Program-made: the position numbers and the translations under genes
From: an uncultured Candidatus Methylacidiphilales bacterium
GTDB lineage: Bacteria; Verrucomicrobiota; Verrucomicrobiia; Methylacidiphilales; CALFVM01
DNA: 5,897 nucleotides
Reading direction: 5' to 3'
NCBI GenBank assembly: GCA_937928665.1
Contig: CALFVM010000149.1
Location: 1-5,897, forward strand
The notes under the pieces: model-generated
The model's input: the letters and a program-made list of their open reading frames with translations, nothing else
Database searches by the model: none
Told to the model about the DNA's origin: nothing
Part shown: in pieces, positions 1 to 5,897 of the stretch
Position numbering within the stretch: position 1 is the first letter of the stretch
Layout: every line of letters begins with the position of its first letter

Positions 1-129
1 GAACACCCGCCGCACCGGCACCTGCCCCGGAGCTACCGCCTCCACCAGCCACACCGCCACTGGCGTTAGCAGGGCCGACACCACCACCGTCGCCACCAGC
101 CAGCCCAACACCCAACCCAACCGCTTCAC
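1..129 (-). CDS. N-terminus of a membrane protein, fourth operon gene (partial; possible CPBP-family protease)
   Basis: This frame is open from a GTG at 129-127 to the window edge, giving 43 codons. The GTG shares its last two bases with the malQ TGA (126-128), a GTGA overlap of the same kind as the two upstream junctions. That repeated geometry is the main reason to believe the start. The protein begins MKRLGWVLGWLVATVVV and continues SALLTPVAVWLVEAV, then a short polar stretch ending PVRRVF. The pattern is a short positive N-terminus, one hydrophobic segment of about 25 residues (roughly 4-30) and a basic turn, as expected for a first transmembrane helix. The layout of a hydrophobic helix with an L-T-P kink followed by P-x-RRVF resembles, from memory, the N-termini of CPBP-family (CAAX protease-like) intramembrane proteases. 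The motifs of that family would lie outside the window, so the assignment is a guess. Codon use is typical of the operon: 11 of 12 internal valines are GTG. Confidence is good for a real gene, low for the family. Confidence 0.72.
   Translation of the reverse strand, partial: MKRLGWVLGWLVATVVVSALLTPVAVWLVEAVAPGQVPVRRVF
126..129 (-). promoter_or_regulatory. GTGA stop/start overlap, malQ to membrane-protein gene
   Basis: The malQ TGA (128-126) shares two bases with the GTG start (129-127) of the next gene. Termination-reinitiation by the same ribosome is the likely way the downstream gene is translated, because the preceding bases contain no purine-rich ribosome site. Confidence 0.7.
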
Positions 130-1853
130 GCCCGGCCCGCGTCGGTCAAAAGCCGCCGCACCAACGCCAACCGCCCCGCAAACACCCCGTCCCTCGCCAA
201 CCCCTCCACCTCCGTCGGCAACCGCTCCGACCAGTTACTCTCCGCCACCGGCCCCGGCACATTAAAGCGCGTCGTTAACAACAACGCATCCGTTACCGAA
301 AACATCACCAACCATGACGGACACTCGATCAATCGCCTCCACATCCCCTTCATCACCAAGGGCTCAAACTCCCGGATCAACTCACGGTCGTCCACCCGTG
401 CAAACCGTTGTGTCCGATAAAGCTCCCAGCTCGCCTTCATGCCCCGCTCCCGCACCTCTTCCCCGGCATCCGCCTCTCGTCCCGCCTCCACCAATCGCCA
501 CCACCCCTCCCACGTCCCCAACACCGTCTCATGATCGTGCGTGGAAAACGTCGCCAAACTCAACTCCGGATACTCCTCCGGCGGCTTATACTCACCCGTC
601 CCCTCCACCCGCTCAAACAACGGTATCTTAAAACCCGAAATCCCCATCCGCGCCAAAGATGGCCTCACATAATCCGGCACCACGCCCAAATCCTCCGCCA
701 CAATCTCCGCCCCACCCGCTGCCTCCTGCACCATCCGCAAAAGCTTCTCCCCCTGCTCCTCATTCACCAACGCCTCCTCCGGAATCTGATCGCTCCCCGG
801 CAAAAATCGGGGTAACGCCCCGAACCGCTCCTTCACCGCCTCCGGCTCCATCTCCGCCACCTCCCCATTCTTTTCGGGCAACCAGGGAAACGCGTAAATC
901 CGGTAGAACCCCAGCACATGATCAATCCGGAACGAGTGAAAATGCCGCACAATCCCTCCCACCCGTCGTCGCCACCACCCAAACCCATCCGCCTCCATCG
1001 CCGCCCAATCGTACACCGGAATCCCCCAGTTCTGACCCCAGACCTTTGTGAAAACATCCGGTTGAAAAAACGGCTCCGGCGGCGCACCCCCGCTCCACTC
1101 CAAATCAAACCCCGCCCGATGCGCCCACACATCCGCACTGTGCCGACTCACCCCGAACGGCAAGTCCCCCATTAACCACACCCCCGCCTCATCTGCCGCC
1201 CGCCGCACCGCCAACCATTGGCGATCCGCCACCCACTGCACAAAGCGGAAAAATTCCGTGCGCTCCACAAACGCCTCCCGCTCCTCCTTGGTCATCCGAC
1301 CCAGCCACCTCCGCGCCTTTCCCGGACTTGACCAACTTGCCTGCCACAATTCCCAGACCGGATTCTCCCCTGCCCGTTCCATCAAGGCCCGAAACCATCC
1401 ATACTCTTCCAGCCATCCCGCTTCCGCCTCCTTGAACCGCTCAAACCCCGCTGACTCCTCCGCCGTCCACTCCCCTTGCCGCCCCTTGGCAAACGCTTTT
1501 TCCAACAGATCCCGCTTCAACGCCTTAACCCGTTTGTACCGAACCGGCCCTGCTCCCAGCTCCGCTGCCTCCCCCCGGGCCCACACCGTGTCCTCCTCCG
1601 TTAACCCCGGCACCTCCCCCGGCTCCATCGTCAGTAACACCGGTTCCAGTGCCATCGACGAGATCGCATTATACGGGCTGTTATCCCCGCTGGTCTCATT
1701 AATCGGCAAAACCTGCACCACCGAGAATCCGTGCTCCCGGGCGAATCTAACAAACTCAACCAACGCCCGCGTATCCCCTATCCCCAAATCACCCCTTCGC
1801 CGCAGCGCGAACACTGGACAAAACAAACCCGCCCGCTTCTCCCGCGCACTCAT
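126..1853 (-). CDS. malQ: 4-alpha-glucanotransferase (amylomaltase, GH77), DPE2-like
   Basis: This enzyme transfers alpha-1,4-glucan segments between maltodextrins, releasing glucose, in cytoplasmic maltose/glycogen metabolism. The 575-residue protein carries the GH77 landmarks in order: an N-terminal fold with GDLGIGDTRALVEF (21-34) and QVLPINETSGDNSPYNA (47-63); GDLPFGVSRHSADVW (229-243); GAPPEPFF (256-263); WGQNWGIPVYDW (272-283); FRIDHVLGFYRI (308-319) with the nucleophile D311; VAEDLG (385-390) with the acid/base E387; FSTHDHET (436-443) with the third carboxylate D440; and a C-terminal NVPGPVAESNWSERLP (531-546). All three catalytic acids are present, so it should be active. GQNWGIPxYDW and RIDHxLGFYRI match the plant cytosolic DPE2 branch better than the classical bacterial GQLWGNPLYDW and RIDHFRGF. 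However, there is no N-terminal starch-binding domain and no long insert between the first two catalytic residues. The ATG at 1853 overlaps the proC stop (ATGA). A GGAAG lies only one base upstream, too close for a good ribosome site, so coupled translation is likely. The overlap excludes an internal terminator. Confidence 0.95.
   Translation of the reverse strand: MSAREKRAGLFCPVFALRRRGDLGIGDTRALVEFVRFAREHGFSVVQVLPINETSGDNSPYNAISSMALEPVLLTMEPGEVPGLTEEDTVWARGEAAELGAGPVRYKRVKALKRDLLEKAFAKGRQGEWTAEESAGFERFKEAEAGWLEEYGWFRALMERAGENPVWELWQASWSSPGKARRWLGRMTKEEREAFVERTEFFRFVQWVADRQWLAVRRAADEAGVWLMGDLPFGVSRHSADVWAHRAGFDLEWSGGAPPEPFFQPDVFTKVWGQNWGIPVYDWAAMEADGFGWWRRRVGGIVRHFHSFRIDHVLGFYRIYAFPWLPEKNGEVAEMEPEAVKERFGALPRFLPGSDQIPEEALVNEEQGEKLLRMVQEAAGGAEIVAEDLGVVPDYVRPSLARMGISGFKIPLFERVEGTGEYKPPEEYPELSLATFSTHDHETVLGTWEGWWRLVEAGREADAGEEVRERGMKASWELYRTQRFARVDDRELIREFEPLVMKGMWRRLIECPSWLVMFSVTDALLLTTRFNVPGPVAESNWSERLPTEVEGLARDGVFAGRLALVRRLLTDAGRA
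1850..1853 (-). promoter_or_regulatory. ATGA stop/start overlap, proC to malQ
   Basis: The plus strand reads TCAT here, so the minus strand is ATGA. It contains the malQ ATG and the proC TGA in a -1 relation. This geometry is typical of translational coupling and fixes the malQ start independently of homology. Confidence 0.88.
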
Positions 1854-2656
1854 GCTTCCGCCGCCAGTTCCCGCGACCGTTTTGCTGCCGCCCGCACCGC
1901 CTCCGCCAACACCCCGGCCAACCCCAGTGCCTCCAGCCGGATCAACGCCGCTTCCGTCGTCCCCCCTTTGCTCGTCACCTGCGCCGCCAACTCATCCGGT
2001 GTTCCCAGCCCCGCCAGAACCATCGCCGCCGCACCCCGCGCCGTCTGCGCCGCCATCCTCAACGCCTCCGCCTCCTCCAACCCCTCCTCTGCCCCTGCCC
2101 TGGCTAGTGCCGCAAAGATCTTGTAAAAATAGGCCGGGCCCGACCCGCTCACCGCCGTCACCGCATCCAAGGCCGACTCCCCCACCCGCACCACCCGACC
2201 AACGGCACCAAAAAGTCTCTCCACCCACGCCACCTCCTCCGGCCGCACCCCGGCTGTCACCGCATAGGCCGCCATCCCCTCATTCACCAACACCGGCGTG
2301 TTCGGCATGACCCGCACCACGCGCGCCCCCTCCCCTAAAACCTCCCGATACCGCGCCAAAGGCACCCCCGCCGCCACCGTAACCCAAAGCGGTGCTCCCG
2401 CCGCCGGTGCCAGTTCCCGTAAAACTCCCGCCACCTGATTCGGCTTCACCGCTAAAATCACCACCTCCGCACCCACCACCGCCTCTACACCTGCCGACGT
2501 CCACCGCGACTCCGGTGCCACCGCTGCAAACGCCTCCCGCCCTGTCTCCACCTGATCCACCCCCACCAACTCGCCCGGTCCGGCCAAACCCGATCGCAGC
2601 ACCCCTCCGGCCAGAGCACACCCCATCTTTCCCGTTCCAATCAGGACAATCTTCAT
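1850..2656 (-). CDS. proC: pyrroline-5-carboxylate reductase
   Basis: Catalyses NAD(P)H-dependent reduction of 1-pyrroline-5-carboxylate to L-proline, the last step of proline synthesis, in the cytoplasm. The 268-residue length is normal for the family. The N-terminal Rossmann domain opens MKIVLIGTGKMGCALAGG with the nucleotide-binding GTGKMG (7-12). VILAVKPNQV (66-75) and VMPNTPVLVNEGM (116-128) follow. The C-terminal helical dimerisation domain begins around VSGSGPAYFYKI (169-180). The stretch 220-242 around TSKGGTTEAAL fits the PROSITE-type P5CR signature, with K230 at a position where many homologues have proline and which that pattern leaves free. Every expected motif is present, so the enzyme is probably functional. 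The ATG at 2656 overlaps the apaG stop (ATGA), the TGA overlaps the malQ start, and no Shine-Dalgarno lies upstream, so initiation probably relies on ribosomes finishing apaG. Confidence 0.96.
   Translation of the reverse strand: MKIVLIGTGKMGCALAGGVLRSGLAGPGELVGVDQVETGREAFAAVAPESRWTSAGVEAVVGAEVVILAVKPNQVAGVLRELAPAAGAPLWVTVAAGVPLARYREVLGEGARVVRVMPNTPVLVNEGMAAYAVTAGVRPEEVAWVERLFGAVGRVVRVGESALDAVTAVSGSGPAYFYKIFAALARAGAEEGLEEAEALRMAAQTARGAAAMVLAGLGTPDELAAQVTSKGGTTEAALIRLEALGLAGVLAEAVRAAAKRSRELAAEA
2653..2656 (-). promoter_or_regulatory. ATGA stop/start overlap, apaG to proC
   Basis: The same four-base overlap as at proC/malQ joins the apaG TGA to the proC ATG. Homology at the proC N-terminus (the Rossmann strand starts at residue 2) agrees with this start. 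Confidence 0.88.
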
Positions 2657-3030
2657 TGCGGCACTTTCATCTGAAACAGCGGAATCCTCGCCAACACTCC
2701 CGCACCTTCGGCGTCCCGGCAGAGATAAGCCCCCTCCGCCGTGCTGTCACCGTCGATCAAGTGATAACTGTTGTACTGGAACTGATCACCCGGCGTCAAC
2801 CGGGGGAACTGCCCCACCACCCCGTCCGCCTCCACCACCATCTTGTGCCCCTTCGCATTCGTCACCACCCATTTCCGACCCAGCACCGTCACCACCTTCA
2901 AGCTGTCATTATGAATCGTTACATAATAGGCAAACTGATGCGGACGGTGTGGCGGCGCACTCGGATTCGGCACATATTCAACCCGGTCGATGCTGACCCA
3001 GAGCCCCGGCAGCTCGCGGTAAGTGTCCAC
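2653..3030 (-). CDS. apaG: ApaG domain protein
   Basis: Small (125-residue) single-domain protein with the ApaG fold, an Fn3-like beta-sandwich. Family hallmarks in order: FAYYVTIHNDSLKVVTVLGR (33-52), corresponding to the common FAYTITIxNxxxxxVxLLxR; KWVVTNAKGHKMVVEADGVV (53-72), matching xWxITDAxGxxxEVxGxGVVG; then GQFPRLTPGDQFQYNS (73-88), matching QPxLxPGExFxYTS; and a last strand ARIPLFQMKVP (114-124), matching the usual IPxFxLxxP end. ApaG was named from the enterobacterial apaGH locus and linked genetically to cobalt/magnesium phenotypes; its biochemical role is still unclear, so none is claimed here. The start is inferred as the GTG at 3030: an in-frame TAG sits three codons upstream (3040-3042), and no later Met precedes the conserved domain. 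No Shine-Dalgarno is visible. It is the first gene of the operon and faces the divergent surface-protein gene across about 115 bp. Confidence 0.9.
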   Translation of the reverse strand: MDTYRELPGLWVSIDRVEYVPNPSAPPHRPHQFAYYVTIHNDSLKVVTVLGRKWVVTNAKGHKMVVEADGVVGQFPRLTPGDQFQYNSYHLIDGDSTAEGAYLCRDAEGAGVLARIPLFQMKVPQ

Positions 3031-3145
3031 GCCCCGTGTCTAGGCATCCGCCCACGCCCCCGCAAGGCAATGTTCATCCCCCTCAGAAAGATCCCTCCGG
3101 AACTCCCCCCTTGTGCTCTCCCCCGCTTTCCCCTATCCCTAACCC
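3031..3145. promoter_or_regulatory. Divergent intergenic region (promoters for both units, not resolved)
   Basis: About 115 bp separate the GTG of apaG (minus) from the ATG of the surface-protein gene (plus), so promoters firing both ways are expected here or just inside the genes. The plus strand is pyrimidine-rich, with C-runs around 3076-3081, 3104-3110 and 3119-3124. The best plus-strand sigma70-like pair is TTGTGC (3111-3116) and TATCCC (3134-3139) with a 17-base gap, three of six matches each. It would place the transcript start almost on the ATG and is not convincing. No operator palindrome, riboswitch or hairpin terminator was recognised. Confidence 0.5.
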
Positions 3146-3229
3146 ATGAACCTTCCCCACCGACGCCTCCGTCGCGGTGGACTCGTTCTCGCGCTTCTGA
3201 CCGCATCTCACCTTGCCACCTCGGCCGCC
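3146..3229 (+). other. Predicted Sec signal peptide of the surface protein
   Basis: The first 28 codons give a positively charged n-region with five arginines by residue 10, a hydrophobic stretch at 12-20, and a small-residue region ending S-A-A before HSP. Cleavage after residue 27 or 28 fits the AxA-type rule. The double arginines are not followed by the usual Tat xFLK context, so Sec export is more likely than Tat. Confidence 0.75.
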
Positions 3230-5897
3230 CACTCTCCCCTCGGCGAAATCCCCGCCGGAACCGTCACATACCTCGCCGCCGAACTCCCCGAAGGCAACGC
3301 CTCTGTCCTCTACCTCGTCCGGGAGTCGCCTCTCTACCTCTTCCCGTTGGCCGAGGCTCCCGGTCAGACCGCAGCCCTCGCCGTAGCCGAGGGCACAGCC
3401 TACTGGGCTGTCAATCGTCCCGGCCTCACCCGGCTCTACCGCGTTCGCCACCGCGAACACCTCCCCGTCCAATTCGATCTCGTGGCCTCCGTCGCTTCAG
3501 ACGGCGTCACAACCGCCGATCTCAAAAGCGATGGCCGCGTCATCTACTGGGCCACCACCGACGGTCAATCTTCCCGGCTTTGGTTCTGTCACAACGGCCT
3601 TGAATCCGCCCAAGAAGCCGGGTCCATTCCAACCCCTCACCGCGCCCTCATTGTGGAGAACGGAGAAGCCTTCTGGGCCTACGAAATCGAGACCGCCGAA
3701 ACCATCCAAACCGTCGTTCGACGTTACGGAACTCAGTCGCCCGTTCAGGTCCTCTTCGCCAACGGCTACCGCTTCCACGACATGGTCCTGGACAACAGCC
3801 AGCTCCTCATCCTCACCGCCCGGGTCGCCCCCGGTACTCCGGCAACTCGCATCTATCGACATTATCTCGGAACCTCAGGCTCCTCCGTCTTCCTTGAGGA
3901 TGGTCTGCCACCCCGCTGGATCGCCTCCCGGGACGGCTTGGTCACTTACGCCACCATCGAACCGTCCAGCCGTCAGAGAATCCGTGCGAAACAAATCCCC
4001 CGATTGGAGTCAACGCCGATCATTCACTATCCCACTTTACCCGACGACGGCCCCGGCGGCATCGAGTTATCCTCTCTCTTCGGCTGCACCTGGAGACAAA
4101 TCGATGACACTCTTCACGCGCAAATTTTTCTCCGCTTTTCTGAGGGGTCCCATGGCACCTTCACCCAGGCCTTTCCTTTCGAAGGATCCCATCTCGCCGC
4201 CTCCGCCCTCACCGGCGATGACGTCTGGCTTGCCCTTCAATCCCCGACCGGTCTGACCCCCCATCTCATCCGTTTCCACAGCGGTGATTTCGGGATCGGT
4301 GGCTACACCCGCTACGACCTTAACGCTCCTGTCTCCGCCATGAACGGCTCCTCATGGCGCTTGCTCGTGGCCACACCAACCCGGCTCCACTCCTTCACCA
4401 CGGCAAACACGTCCGAGTCCCAAACCGTTGCCCATGGACCCACCGCTCAAATCGCCTCTGGCCCCGACGGGCGGGCCGAGTACCCTTTCGCCGCCAACGC
4501 CCAGCCCGACAAACGCGAACTCTTCCCCTGGGGCCACGGCCCCATGCCGCAGGCACCCGGTGCCTTCCCCAAACATCTGTTCACTTGGTCCGGACGCCTC
4601 TGGGCCAATGTCATCCTCGGCGGTCCACCCCAACTCGCCGCCTACGGCCCGCCCTCAAGCGTTTTCAACGATTGGAATCTCCCGAATCCCGATGCCCTCC
4701 GCGAGGCCTTTGGCCAACTCTTCCTCCGCCTCAGACGTCCGAGCATGGAAGGTCAGCCAGACTTTCATTCCATCGCCTTCCTCAACTGGCACGGTGGGAC
4801 TCAGGAACCCCTCATCGACGAGTTTCCGCTCGGCCGAGGCGTTCCCTTCGACGCCTTCGGCGACCTCTGGTTTGATCGACCCGACGCCGGAACCCTCGTC
4901 CGGCTATCGAGTAACCTCGTCCCCGTCTCCATCAGTCGCGGTCCGGACTCCCAACCCGGTGCGCCCATCACCCATTGGGCGCCCCTTGGAAACTCGATTT
5001 ACTTCAAGCTCGAAACCCAACACGGCAAACAAGGCATCTTCAGGCTCCACCGCTTCGAAACTTCGGCCCACCTCGTCTTTGAAGCCGACAACATCGGCCC
5101 TCTGACCGCACACCAGGGAAAACTCTTCTTCACCGCTCGGGATCAAACCACCGAAACCCTCTTCCACATCATCCCCTTCCATAGTGGCTACCCTGAGCGA
5201 TTCCGAATCCTCAGCGACGACGGAATCAGCAATCCCGGAAGCCTCATCTCTTACGGCTTGCACCTCATCCTCATCGCCGACAGCTCCGAGGGGCGCACCG
5301 CTTTCGTGCTCAGCCCGAAAGGCTCCGTCCAAATGACCCCCTTTCCCATTGACGTGGCGGGCACACCCATTGAGGGAACAATCCTTCTGGGCCAACTCTA
5401 TCTCATCCTCAACCCGGGCACCCCCAGTGCCCACCTCTTGAAATTTCCGCCCGGGCAAGGCGATTTGCCGGGTTTCGGTGAAGCCGTCCATTTCAACGGA
5501 CGAGTCTTCGCCACCTATGTCGATTGGTCGGGCAAACGCCGCCTGGCCTGGTCCAGGGGCAGCAGTTTCTTCACCCTCAACGAACCCAGCTTCGATCCCG
5601 AACTCGGATTCAATCCCGTCGGCCTCTCCGCCTTCCAAAACCGCCTCCTCTTTTCCGCCAACGCGCCCTCAGGCAGCCGGGAACTCTGGGCCTATTCCCC
5701 CACCGGAAACCCTTTCCACCTCTTGACTCACCTCGGCGATTCCGGCCTCCCCGCCAACCCAATCATCGACGGACCTCGTGATCTCCGGCCAGAATCCGTC
5801 ACCACCCCCGGTAATCTCCCCACCGGCACAACCCTTGCCACTCTTGCCCTCCAACACAACGAAATCCCCGGGCCGGTCCGCTACGCCATCGACGGCT
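3146..5897 (+). CDS. Large secreted repeat protein, ELWxxDGT-like units plus cadherin-like domain (3' partial)
   Basis: The frame is open without interruption for 917 codons from the ATG at 3146 and leaves the window unfinished. An in-frame TAA at 3140-3142 makes this ATG the first usable start; no Shine-Dalgarno precedes it. The N-terminus has basic residues (HRRLRRGG, 5-12), a hydrophobic core (LVLALLTA, 13-20) and a likely signal-peptidase site after SAA (26-28), so it should be exported. From about residue 77 to 870 it is built of degenerate units of about 45 residues: a small hydrophobic lead, N/D-G turn, aromatic/aliphatic strand, loop with G/S/T, then a second strand often containing LW or LY. 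The clearest unit is FQNRLLFSANAPSGSRELW (830-848), close to the ELWxxDGT repeat consensus. Residues about 871-917 (PTGTTLATLALQ then VRYAIDG) look like the start of a cadherin-like domain. I found only two cysteines (148, 314), so the fold is not disulphide-built. No catalytic motif is recognised. A surface or extracellular scaffold or adhesin role is inferred; a sorting signal may follow beyond the window. Confidence 0.9.
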   Translation, partial: MNLPHRRLRRGGLVLALLTASHLATSAAHSPLGEIPAGTVTYLAAELPEGNASVLYLVRESPLYLFPLAEAPGQTAALAVAEGTAYWAVNRPGLTRLYRVRHREHLPVQFDLVASVASDGVTTADLKSDGRVIYWATTDGQSSRLWFCHNGLESAQEAGSIPTPHRALIVENGEAFWAYEIETAETIQTVVRRYGTQSPVQVLFANGYRFHDMVLDNSQLLILTARVAPGTPATRIYRHYLGTSGSSVFLEDGLPPRWIASRDGLVTYATIEPSSRQRIRAKQIPRLESTPIIHYPTLPDDGPGGIELSSLFGCTWRQIDDTLHAQIFLRFSEGSHGTFTQAFPFEGSHLAASALTGDDVWLALQSPTGLTPHLIRFHSGDFGIGGYTRYDLNAPVSAMNGSSWRLLVATPTRLHSFTTANTSESQTVAHGPTAQIASGPDGRAEYPFAANAQPDKRELFPWGHGPMPQAPGAFPKHLFTWSGRLWANVILGGPPQLAAYGPPSSVFNDWNLPNPDALREAFGQLFLRLRRPSMEGQPDFHSIAFLNWHGGTQEPLIDEFPLGRGVPFDAFGDLWFDRPDAGTLVRLSSNLVPVSISRGPDSQPGAPITHWAPLGNSIYFKLETQHGKQGIFRLHRFETSAHLVFEADNIGPLTAHQGKLFFTARDQTTETLFHIIPFHSGYPERFRILSDDGISNPGSLISYGLHLILIADSSEGRTAFVLSPKGSVQMTPFPIDVAGTPIEGTILLGQLYLILNPGTPSAHLLKFPPGQGDLPGFGEAVHFNGRVFATYVDWSGKRRLAWSRGSSFFTLNEPSFDPELGFNPVGLSAFQNRLLFSANAPSGSRELWAYSPTGNPFHLLTHLGDSGLPANPIIDGPRDLRPESVTTPGNLPTGTTLATLALQHNEIPGPVRYAIDG
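3374..5755 (+). repeat. Protein-level tandem repeat, about 45 residues per unit, degenerate at DNA level
   Basis: Aligning by eye on the hydrophobic lead before an N/D-G turn gives unit starts near residues 77, 124, 166, 211, 257, 349, 394, 476, 567, 609, 651, 698, 744, 778 and 826. The larger gaps (257-349, 394-476, 476-567) are close to twice the period and contain weaker units. That makes about eighteen units. Examples of the core: GRVIYWATTDGQSSRLW (130-146), GKLFFTARDQTTETLF and NRLLFSANAPSGSRELW. The DNA is not repeated, so the array is old and diverged. Repeating four-strand-like units of this size suggest beta-propeller blades, which is an inference. Confidence 0.7.

Noticed and set aside
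1258..2310. 350-codon plus-strand open frame antisense to malQ and proC
   Set aside because: Very rich in Pro, Ser and Ala; it is the mirror of GGN-rich sense codons and has no recognisable domain.
2653..3030. Reading apaG as a cobalt/magnesium efflux transporter
   Set aside because: The protein has no membrane segment; the efflux name in databases comes from old genetic data, and only the ApaG domain assignment is supported.
3047..3071. Possible minus-strand promoter for apaG beginning at TTGCCT
   Set aside because: The -35-like box has no acceptable -10 at the proper distance (ATGCCT/GATGCC).
3111..3139. TTGTGC - 17 bases - TATCCC as a sigma70 promoter for the surface-protein gene
   Set aside because: Only three of six matches in each box, and the implied start would fall on the ATG; not better than chance in this sequence.
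2392..3603. 403-codon plus-strand open frame spanning apaG, proC and the intergenic region
   Set aside because: Its product is rich in Pro, Arg and His with no motif, and it lies antisense to two confidently identified genes; long stop-free antisense frames are expected at this GC content.
3531..4256. 241-codon plus-strand frame overlapping the surface-protein gene in another phase
   Set aside because: Low-complexity Ser/Pro product; the 3146 frame is continuous through the whole stretch and explains it.
4904..5638. 244-codon minus-strand open frame inside the surface-protein gene
   Set aside because: The Gly/Glu/Asp-rich product is an antisense shadow of the signal-peptide-bearing repeat protein, which has clear periodicity in its own frame.

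Overview
The window is GC-rich bacterial DNA with almost no non-coding space. It holds two divergent units separated by about 115 bp. No RNA gene, CRISPR array, transposase or other mobile element is visible. The taxon cannot be fixed from the sequence alone. A glucanotransferase of the plant-DPE2-like type, an ApaG/P5C-reductase pair and a very large secreted repeat protein ending in a cadherin-like domain fit Verrucomicrobiota or a neighbouring PVC-type lineage. That placement is an inference held at about even odds.

Left part (1-3030, all on the minus strand, reading right to left): a compact operon apaG - proC - malQ - membrane protein. Each junction is a 4-base start/stop overlap (ATGA, ATGA, GTGA), so the four genes are probably co-transcribed and translationally coupled. 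apaG encodes a small Fn3-like ApaG domain protein. proC encodes pyrroline-5-carboxylate reductase, the last step of proline synthesis. malQ encodes a GH77 4-alpha-glucanotransferase with all three catalytic acids and a DPE2-like active-site region. The fourth gene is only its first 43 codons before the window edge. It starts with a GTG that overlaps the malQ stop and encodes a hydrophobic membrane-type N-terminus, possibly a CPBP-family protease.

Middle (3031-3145): a divergent intergenic region that must hold the promoters of both units. No convincing -35/-10 pair or Shine-Dalgarno sequence was found.

Right part (3146-5897, plus strand): one uninterrupted reading frame of 917 codons that runs off the window. 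It has a signal peptide, then about eighteen degenerate units of roughly 45 residues related to the ELWxxDGT-type repeat, then the start of a cadherin-like domain. It is best described as a secreted or surface-anchored beta-rich (probably beta-propeller) protein of unknown ligand.

The plus strand is C-rich and G-poor through both units, whichever strand is coding. Synonymous codons therefore differ sharply between the operon (GTG, CTG, GAG) and the surface-protein gene (GTC, CTC, GAA). This looks like replication-strand skew rather than foreign DNA. Nothing here amounts to a clear new defence or mobile system. The items most worth following up are the repeat protein, the hidden fourth operon gene and the DPE2-like MalQ.
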